Shown here: in pieces, positions 58,303 through 64,000 of the stretch | How positions within the stretch are numbered: position 1 is the stretch's first letter | Layout of the letters: every line of letters starts with the position of its first letter | Assembly: GCF_023155745.1 (NCBI RefSeq) | Contig: NZ_JAKNUS010000002.1 | Span: 124,001-188,000, forward strand | Source of the DNA: Microbacterium kunmingense | Lineage (GTDB): Bacteria > Actinomycetota > Actinomycetes > Actinomycetales > Microbacteriaceae | Length of the DNA: 64,000 nt | Direction of reading: 5' to 3' | The notes under the pieces: model-generated | Databases searched by the model: none | The model's input: the letters and a program-made list of their open reading frames with translations, nothing else | What the model was told of the DNA's origin: nothing | Made by a program: the position numbers and the translations under genes

Positions 58303-59445
58303 TCAGCCAGCCGCGGTCGCCGTCGCGGTGCAGGTGGGAAGCGTGTCGAGATCGCCGCCTTCGGCGAGGGTCTCCACGGCGGTCAGCGCGTCGTCGAGAT
58401 CCTCGACGGCGAAGACGCGCAGGCCGTCCGGGACGTGCCCGACCACCTCGTCGCAGTTCGCCTGCGGCGCGAGGAACCACTCCGCACCGGCCCCCACCGC
58501 GCCCCACATCTTCTGACGGATGCCGCCGATCGGCCCGACCACGCCGTCGGCCGTGATGGTCCCGGTTCCGGCGACGTCCTCTCCGCCGGTCAGGTCCCCG
58601 GGGCTGAGCAGGTCGACGATGCCCAGTGCGAACATCATTCCGGCGCTCGGACCGCCGACGTTGTTCAACTGGATCTCCACGTCGATGGGGAAGTCGAACC
58701 GTCTCTGCAGGACCACGCCGATCACCCACGACGTCGTCCCGTCCTCCGCGACCGTCTCGGTGGGTGAGACCGACACGGTCTCCTCCTCGCCGTCCCGCAG
58801 GATCGTCAGCTCCACGTCGTCGCCCTCGCCGTCGTTGATGATGCGACGCAGATCGTCCACGCCCTCGATCGGAGTGCCGTTCGCGGCGAGGATCATGTCA
58901 TCGACCTGAAGGACCCCTTCGGAGGCGGAGTCGGGCGAGAACTCGTAGACCACGATGTCGGAGGGCACGTCGAACCCCGCCTCGGTGAGGGCGGCGGCGG
59001 TAGCGTCCTGCTGCGAGTTGACCATCAACGTGGTGCTCTGCGTCCGGCGCTCCTCGGTGGTCTGTCCCGCGGGGAAGACCGACTCGAGGGGAAGGACCGC
59101 CCGCGTACGGTCGAACCACGCACCGGCGAGCTCGAGCCACGACGGTGTCCGCTGCGGATTGCCGACCACCTGCACGGTGAGGAGGTCCAGCGATCCGTCG
59201 GTGGCGTAGGTCTCCGCGCCGTCGATCGTGATGAGCGGCACATCCTCGCCGTCGGCGTTCTGCGCGGTGCCGAGGGTGTTGTAGACCGGACCCGGCTGCT
59301 GGATCACGTAGGCGGTCGGCAGGAAGGTGAGCACGAGCAGAACGACGAGTGCGACCACAAGCGCCCAGATGCCCGCCAGCGCGGCGCGGCTCATCGGCCG
59401 CCGCGGCGGCGGCGTGACCGTCACCTTCTCGTCGAACAGCACCAC
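58303..59445 (-). CDS. YlbL/PDZ-Lon (S16) family membrane protease
   Basis: 380 residues, GTG start. One membrane helix (about 20-42), a PDZ domain (about 165-210: 'GVLQVDDMILAANGTPIEGVDDLRR'), and a Lon-type proteolytic domain with Ser in 'NNVGGPSAGMMFALGI' (about 266) and Lys in 'GGIRQKMWGAVGAG' (about 310). No ATPase domain. Homologues cleave exported or membrane proteins. Confidence 0.93.
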   Translation of the reverse strand: MVLFDEKVTVTPPPRRPMSRAALAGIWALVVALVVLLVLTFLPTAYVIQQPGPVYNTLGTAQNADGEDVPLITIDGAETYATDGSLDLLTVQVVGNPQRTPSWLELAGAWFDRTRAVLPLESVFPAGQTTEERRTQSTTLMVNSQQDATAAALTEAGFDVPSDIVVYEFSPDSASEGVLQVDDMILAANGTPIEGVDDLRRIINDGEGDDVELTILRDGEEETVSVSPTETVAEDGTTSWVIGVVLQRRFDFPIDVEIQLNNVGGPSAGMMFALGIVDLLSPGDLTGGEDVAGTGTITADGVVGPIGGIRQKMWGAVGAGAEWFLAPQANCDEVVGHVPDGLRVFAVEDLDDALTAVETLAEGGDLDTLPTCTATATAAG

Positions 59446-59596
59446 CGGTGTCCCTGCTTCCTGCCTGATCCTCGTGCCGATGTCGCTGTTCGTTCGCGAC
59501 CGGCGTAAGGGTGCGCCCGGTCTGTTCGGAGAGTGCGATCATCCGTGGCACTAGCGTAGACACCACGTCTTTGACCCGGCTGAGAGGGCGATTCAC

Positions 59597-61003
59597 GTGC
59601 CAGACGACGACCGCAGCCCCGAGGATGAGTTCCAGGAGCTCATGCGTCAACTGTTCGGCGGGGGTGGCGGCGCTCCCGATCCCGAGGCGCTCGCGCGCCT
59701 GTCGGGGATGAACATCGACCCCGCCATGATGCAGACCATCATGTCTCAGCTCCAGGGCGCCTTCGCCGCCGGGAGCGAGGGGATTCCCTGGGAGACGACC
59801 AGACGCGGAGCCCTCCACATCGCCAATCAGGACGGGCTGAGCGTCACCGGCGGTCAGCGCTCCGATCTGGATCAGGCATTCTCCCTCGCGAACCTCTGGC
59901 TCGGGGAGGCCACGGCGGTGTCGGACCTTGCGACCACGCCGAAGGTGATCACGCGCGGAGCCTGGGTCGAGTCCACCCTGCCGGTGTGGCAGGAACTGGC
60001 CGAGCCGGTGGCATCGAGCATCACCGACGCGCTCACCCGAGCCCTCAGCGAGCAGGCTCCCGAAGAGATGAGGGCGCTCGTCGAGGGCGCCGGCCGACTC
60101 ATGCGGACCGTCGGCGGATCGCTGTTCGCCTCGCAGCTCGGCCAGGTCGTCGGCAACCTCTCCAAGGAGGTCGTCAGCGGCGGCGATGTGGGAATCCCGC
60201 TCATGCCCGACGGGGAAGCGGCGATCCTCCCCCAGAACTTCGCCGACTTCGGACGGGACCTCGAGATCCCCGACGACCAGCTCGCGCTGTACGTCGCCGC
60301 CCGGGAGCTCGCGCACGCGCGCCTGTTCCGCCACGCCCGCTGGCTGCGCCTGCACGTCATCTCACAGGTCACCGAGTTCGCCCGCGCGATCCACGTCGAC
60401 ACCGATGCGCTCGAAGACCTGGCGACCCGATTCGACCCCTCCGAACCGGAGGAGCTTCGACGCGCTCTCGAGAGCGGCGCGCTCCTCCCCCCGCGCACCG
60501 AGGCCCAGAACGCGGCGCTGGCGCGCCTGGAGAACCTCCTGGCGACCGTCGAGGGGTGGGTGGATGTCGTGACCGAGGACGCCACCTCTCGCCTGCCTTC
60601 CGCGGCCCGGATCGCCGAGGCGGTTCGTCGCCGCCGTGCGGTCGGGGGGCCGGCCGAGCGTGCACTCGGTTCGCTCGTCGGACTGGAGCTGCGCCCCCGG
60701 CGCATGCGCGAAGCCGCGGCGATGTGGCGTGCGGTGACGGACGCGGTCGGGATCGCGGGTCGGGACGCCCTGTGGGACTACCCCGATCTGATGCCGGGAG
60801 CCGACGACATCGACGACCCCTCGGCACTTGTCTCCCGACTGCAGGCGCGCGCGCGGGGCGAGGAACCGGTGCGCGACGAGATGGATGACGCGCTGGAGCG
60901 CCTGCTGTCTGGTGAGGCGGGCGACGGTGAGGCGGGCGACGGCGACGCCGTCGAGGCGGACGATGACGACACCGACGGACCGGAGGGACCCCGGCCGGTG
61001 TGA
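59597..61003 (+). CDS. DUF2342 zinc-metalloprotease-like protein
   Basis: 468 residues, GTG start. 'LALYVAARELAHARLFRHARWLRLHVISQVTEFARAI' lies where the zinc motif is expected, but shows R-E-L-A-H rather than H-E-x-x-H; the family as a whole has this altered form. The N-terminal 'PEDEFQELMRQLFGGGGG' and long acidic C-terminus are typical of the actinobacterial group. Annotated as hydrolase in many genomes; activity unproven. Confidence 0.88.
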   Translation: MPDDDRSPEDEFQELMRQLFGGGGGAPDPEALARLSGMNIDPAMMQTIMSQLQGAFAAGSEGIPWETTRRGALHIANQDGLSVTGGQRSDLDQAFSLANLWLGEATAVSDLATTPKVITRGAWVESTLPVWQELAEPVASSITDALTRALSEQAPEEMRALVEGAGRLMRTVGGSLFASQLGQVVGNLSKEVVSGGDVGIPLMPDGEAAILPQNFADFGRDLEIPDDQLALYVAARELAHARLFRHARWLRLHVISQVTEFARAIHVDTDALEDLATRFDPSEPEELRRALESGALLPPRTEAQNAALARLENLLATVEGWVDVVTEDATSRLPSAARIAEAVRRRRAVGGPAERALGSLVGLELRPRRMREAAAMWRAVTDAVGIAGRDALWDYPDLMPGADDIDDPSALVSRLQARARGEEPVRDEMDDALERLLSGEAGDGEAGDGDAVEADDDDTDGPEGPRPV

Positions 61004-61101
61004 CGCGCGGCCTCTCCTGCACAGGGGAGGATGATCCCCCGAGGCGGCACCCGGCCTGTGGACAGCCACCACGGAGAGGTCTCGGCGACGAGGATCGGGG
61101 C

Positions 61102-61929
61102 ATGCTCCGATTGGACCCGGCCTATCCCCCGCTCTGGCGCTCCCCCTGGGATCTGCAATTCGGGCTGGAGCCGGTCGTGACCCTGACCGCCCCGAGCGTC
61201 TGGCAGGAGCGGCTGATCACCGAGCTGGGAACCGGGCTCCCCGCGGCGGCGATCCCCCTCGTCGCCGCGTCGTGGGGCGCACCCGTCGGGGCCTGCGACG
61301 ACCTCCTGGATGTCCTCTCCCCCGCGCTCCTGCGCGAATCACAGGCGCTGCCTCGCCGGGCCGTCCTCCAGGTCGCGGATGACGTCGCTCCCGCGGTCGT
61401 CGAGACGATCATCGGCGCAATGGCCTGCGCAGGCCTCAGGCTCGAGCGATCGGTCTGGCCCGCGCAGTCGACGGGTGATCCCGGAGCGCCGGTGATCGCG
61501 CTCGCCGCACACCTCGTCCACCCCGCGCGTGCCGCAGCGCTGATGGCGTCCGACCTGGTCCATCTGCCGTTCGTGGTGGCAGGCAGCCGCGTGCGGGTCG
61601 GCCCCCTCGTCGTTCCGGGCGCCACCGCATGCCTGAGCTGCCTCGCCCTCACCGCTACCGATGCGGACAGCGGATGGCCGCTCCTGGCGGCGCAGCTGTG
61701 CGGGAGAACGGTGTCGGCGGTCCCGGGGGCGCTCCTCGTCGAGGCTGCGGCGCACGCGGTGCGCCTGCTCAGCGGCGAGGGGAGGGAACGGTCGACGACG
61801 ACGGAGATCGTCCTGTCTGCGGCGCCCGCCCCCCGGGTGCTCCGGCACGACCCGCACGAACGCTGCGGGTGCCGATCTCCTGCAGGAACCGCGACGGACG
61901 TCGGTCGCGCGAGCCGCGCGACCAGCTGA
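61102..61929 (+). CDS. Orphan cyclodehydratase/ThiF-like (TOMM-type) protein
   Basis: 275 residues from ATG 61102. 'VGPLVVPGATACLSCLALTATDADSGWPLLAAQLCGR' resembles the partner-binding region of azoline-forming cyclodehydratases: 'P-G-x-T-x-C-x-x-C' followed by the Asp-Trp-Pro element. Precursor peptide, YcaO or dehydrogenase genes are absent nearby. Such orphan copies are common next to uvrD2-like genes in actinobacteria. It overlaps the 3' end of the opposite-strand helicase gene by 161 bases. Confidence 0.7.
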   Translation: MLRLDPAYPPLWRSPWDLQFGLEPVVTLTAPSVWQERLITELGTGLPAAAIPLVAASWGAPVGACDDLLDVLSPALLRESQALPRRAVLQVADDVAPAVVETIIGAMACAGLRLERSVWPAQSTGDPGAPVIALAAHLVHPARAAALMASDLVHLPFVVAGSRVRVGPLVVPGATACLSCLALTATDADSGWPLLAAQLCGRTVSAVPGALLVEAAAHAVRLLSGEGRERSTTTEIVLSAAPAPRVLRHDPHERCGCRSPAGTATDVGRASRATS

Positions 61930-63538
61930 GGTCCAGGGTCCGCACGGCCCGGGTGACGCCGACGTAGGTCAGTCGTCGCTCCTCGTCGATCGCGTCGAAC
62001 GTCTGCGCCCACGAGATCGGCAGCAGTCCCTCGGCCAGGCCGATGAGGTGGACGTGGTCCCATTCCAGACCCTTCGCCGCGTGCAGGGTGGCCAGGGTCA
62101 CCGTCCGCAGGGTCGGCTCCTCGTGTCCCTTCGCGCGCCGGAGCAGCTCGTCGGCGAACTCGCGCAGGGTCGTGCCCTCCGGCGCCTCTTCCGCCAGGCG
62201 CAGCAGAGCGGCCCGAGCCTCCCATGCGTCCCGCACGGCCCCGCCGGCCGGCGGCGGGTCGTCGGTCAGTCCGAGCGAGCGCAGCACGTCTCGAACCGCC
62301 TCGACGAAAGTACCCGTCTGGGGGGCCACGGCGGCCGCGCGCAAGGCCATCACCGCCTGCCGGACCTCCGGGACGTCGAAGAACCGTCGGCCGCCGAGCA
62401 CATTCGCGGCGATCCCCTCATCCGCGAGCGCTCGCAGCAGTTCGGCCGATTGGGCATGAGCTCGGTAGAGCACGGCGATCGCGGCGGGGTCGATCCCCTC
62501 ATCGATGCGGGCACGGATCCGTGCGGCCACCCCGCGAGCCTCGTCCCGCTCGTCGTCGTAGGCGGTGACAGTCGAAAGACCGGCGTCGACCGGCGGCGCG
62601 TCCACCCTTTCGACGCGTGCGGGGACGAGCCGCAGAGCGCCGGGACGATCTCGCATCAGCGCGTTGGCGACATCGAGGATCGGGGGCGCCGAGCGATAGT
62701 TGCGCTCCAGACGGACGACGCGCGCATCGGCGTGGCGCCGTTCGAATTCGAGGAGGAACCGCGGGTCGGCGCCCGCGAAGGAATAGATGGTCTGACTGGC
62801 GTCGCCGACGACGCACAGATCCTTTCGGTCTCCGAGCCACAGCTCGAGCAGGCGAGCCTGGAGCGGTGAGACGTCCTGGTACTCATCGACCGTGAAGTGG
62901 CGGTACTGCTCGTGGATGGTCGCCGCGACCCGCGGCTCGGCCTCGATCATTCCCGCGCAGGCCAGGAGCACATCTTCGAAGTCGATCTGCCGGCGCTGAT
63001 CCTTCAGGTCCTCGTAGGCGCGCTGGAGACGGATGACGCGCTCGACGTCCAAGCCTCCCGCGCCCTGCGGCCGGTCACGGGCGTACTCCTCGATCGATCG
63101 CAGGGAGACCTTGCGCCACTCGATCTCCGACGCGATGTCCCGGAGGGTCGCCGTGTCGGGCTCGAGCCCGATTCCGTCGGCGGCGTGGGCGAGGAGGCGC
63201 ACCTTGTTGTCGACGATCGACGGCATGGCGTCACCCGCGAGCGTCGGCCAGAAGTAGTTCAGCTGCGCGAGCGCGGTGGCGTGGAACGTGCGCGCCGAGA
63301 CCCCGTCCACGCCGAGGGCGCGCAGGCGCGCCCGCATCTCCCCGGCTGCCTTCGTGGTGAAGGTGACGGCCATCACCCGACCCGGTGAGTACGCGCCGGT
63401 GTCGACACCGTGCGCGATGCGGTGGGTGATGACGCGCGTCTTCCCCGTTCCCGCTCCTGCGAGGACGACGACGGGTCCGCGCAGCGCCGTGACCGCCGCG
63501 CGCTGCTGTTCGTCGAGGTTCTCCAGAGGACCGATCAC
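61769..63538 (-). CDS. UvrD/PcrA-type superfamily I helicase (UvrD2-like)
   Basis: 589 residues. Motifs in order: Q-motif 'LNLDEQQRAAVTAL' type, Walker A 'AGAGTGKTRVITHRI', Ia 'AVTFTTKAAGEMRARL', II 'FTVDEYQDVSPLQARLLELW', III 'VVGDASQTIYSFAGAD', IV 'LERNYRSAPPILDVANAL', V 'VTLATLHAAKGLEWDHVHLIG', VI 'EERRLTYVGVTRA'. Unwinds DNA in repair. The last ~50 residues ('RAGAPGGRAPQTGRSPSSSTVPSPRR') are low-complexity, lie over the convergent gene and replace the HRDC domain of longer UvrD2s. Start overlaps the nudC stop. Confidence 0.92.
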   Translation of the reverse strand: MIGPLENLDEQQRAAVTALRGPVVVLAGAGTGKTRVITHRIAHGVDTGAYSPGRVMAVTFTTKAAGEMRARLRALGVDGVSARTFHATALAQLNYFWPTLAGDAMPSIVDNKVRLLAHAADGIGLEPDTATLRDIASEIEWRKVSLRSIEEYARDRPQGAGGLDVERVIRLQRAYEDLKDQRRQIDFEDVLLACAGMIEAEPRVAATIHEQYRHFTVDEYQDVSPLQARLLELWLGDRKDLCVVGDASQTIYSFAGADPRFLLEFERRHADARVVRLERNYRSAPPILDVANALMRDRPGALRLVPARVERVDAPPVDAGLSTVTAYDDERDEARGVAARIRARIDEGIDPAAIAVLYRAHAQSAELLRALADEGIAANVLGGRRFFDVPEVRQAVMALRAAAVAPQTGTFVEAVRDVLRSLGLTDDPPPAGGAVRDAWEARAALLRLAEEAPEGTTLREFADELLRRAKGHEEPTLRTVTLATLHAAKGLEWDHVHLIGLAEGLLPISWAQTFDAIDEERRLTYVGVTRAVRTLDLSWSRGSRDRRPSRFLQEIGTRSVRAGRAGAPGGRAPQTGRSPSSSTVPSPRR

Positions 63539-64000
63539 GACGCTCCCCCCGCATACCAGCCGCTGATGAGGCGATGCGCGATGGATGCGGGTCCGGGAAG
63601 GAGGAGGTCGCCACGGCCGGCGAGCCCCTCTCCGATCTCATCGCGACCGAACCACCGCACGCTGAGGATCTCCTCGCCGTCGGGCCGGGCCGCGCCGGCG
63701 TCGACGGCCTGGGCGGTGAACCCCACCATGAGCGAACGCGGATACGGCCAGGCCTGCGAGGCCTGGTAGCGCACCTCGTCGACCTCGACGCCGGCTTCTT
63801 CGCGCACCTCCCGACGGACGGTGTTCTCGAGCGACTCGCCCGCCTCGACGAATCCCGCGAAGCACGAATAGCGTCCGTCGGCCCATGCCGCGTTCGAGCC
63901 CAGCAGCAGGCGGTCCGGGTCGTGGCGGTGGGTGACGGCGACGATCACCGCCGGGTCGGTGCGCGGGAAGTGCTCCCGCCCGCAGGAGGGGCAGCGACGC
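63535..64000 (-). CDS. nudC: NAD+ diphosphatase NudC, 5' end beyond window
   Basis: Open past 64000. Visible: a zinc-ribbon half 'C-P-S-C-G-R-E-H-F-P-R-T-D-P' near the window edge, then the Nudix box 'GFVEAGESLENTVRREVREEAGVEVDE', followed by 'SQAWPYPRSLMVGFTAQA', the S-Q-P-W-P-F-P-x-S motif that marks NudC. Cleaves NADH to NMNH and AMP and can remove NAD caps from RNA. The frame runs on without stop beyond the first visible GTG, so the visible part is the C-terminal two-thirds or so. Confidence 0.93.
   Translation of the reverse strand, partial: RRCPSCGREHFPRTDPAVIVAVTHRHDPDRLLLGSNAAWADGRYSCFAGFVEAGESLENTVRREVREEAGVEVDEVRYQASQAWPYPRSLMVGFTAQAVDAGAARPDGEEILSVRWFGRDEIGEGLAGRGDLLLPGPASIAHRLISGWYAGGAS

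Noticed and set aside
55215-58556. 1113-codon open frame on the plus strand
   Set aside because: Mirror of the UPF0182 and PDZ-S16 genes; no family motif, composition His/Arg/Val/Asp-rich as expected from antisense.
1-64000. CRISPR array
   Set aside because: No regularly spaced repeat of 20-50 bases was seen; the only repeats are short inverted or paired words.

Overview
The window is high-G+C actinobacterial DNA, most likely from Microbacterium or a close relative in Microbacteriaceae (inference). The pointers are the C50-carotenoid operon idi-idsA-crtB-crtI-crtYe-crtYf-crtEb, a DUF3039 protein, the smpB-ftsX-ftsE-prfB order, a tad/Flp pilus locus, mycobacterial-style LigD/Ku and a DUF222-HNH gene. 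No species can be fixed from the sequence alone.

Layout: 1-6054 holds a partial SIMPL-domain gene, smpB-ftsX-ftsE-prfB on the minus strand, an MFS permease and a DUF1304 membrane protein. 6074-22838 is a minus-strand tad operon (tadA, tadB, tadC, Flp-like pilin, two TadE-like genes, one Rv3654c-like gene) cut in two by a 12.2 kb integrated element (about 7744-19989). 22971-33252 holds PLDc_N, tRNA-Leu, DedA, an AhpD-like protein, divergent ku/ligD, a CDF transporter, rdgB-rph-murI, pncB and DUF3039. 33301-44955 holds an ABC exporter, a nucleotidyltransferase, an EcsC-like protein, DUF222-HNH, and a cell-surface glycopolymer cluster of three CDP-glycerol glycerophosphotransferase-like genes plus a GT2 glycosyltransferase. 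44998-49318 holds an HtrA protease, an aminotransferase, a nitrilase, DUF6328 and initiator tRNA-Met. 49561-55178 is the carotenoid operon. 55296-64000 holds UPF0182, a PDZ-S16 protease, a DUF2342 metalloprotease-like protein, an orphan cyclodehydratase-like protein, a UvrD-type helicase and the start of nudC.

The element is the most interesting part. A serine integrase sits at its left end. The last 26 or so codons of tadC lie to its left and the first 283 codons lie 12 kb away to its right, so removing the element would rebuild a normal TadC of about 309 residues. Between the ends are a tRNA-Arg(UCU) not visible as an ORF, a prim-pol/RepA-type ATPase replication protein, a WhiB-like regulator, an excisionase-like HTH protein, a small-terminase-like protein and a short tape-measure-like protein. 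No large terminase, portal, capsid or lysis gene is present. That set resembles a phage satellite (PICI-like) more than a complete prophage or an ICE. The left arm has an unusual density of strong inverted repeats in every intergenic gap. The right end carries a low-G+C, opposite-strand operon of three unrecognised genes, a typical position for cargo or defence genes.

No gene-free stretch exceeds 300 bases. The longest are 49287-49560 (terminator, promoter and inverted repeat before idi), about 36360-36552 (a palindrome and a possible -10), and 9212-9376 (a cluster of inverted repeats).
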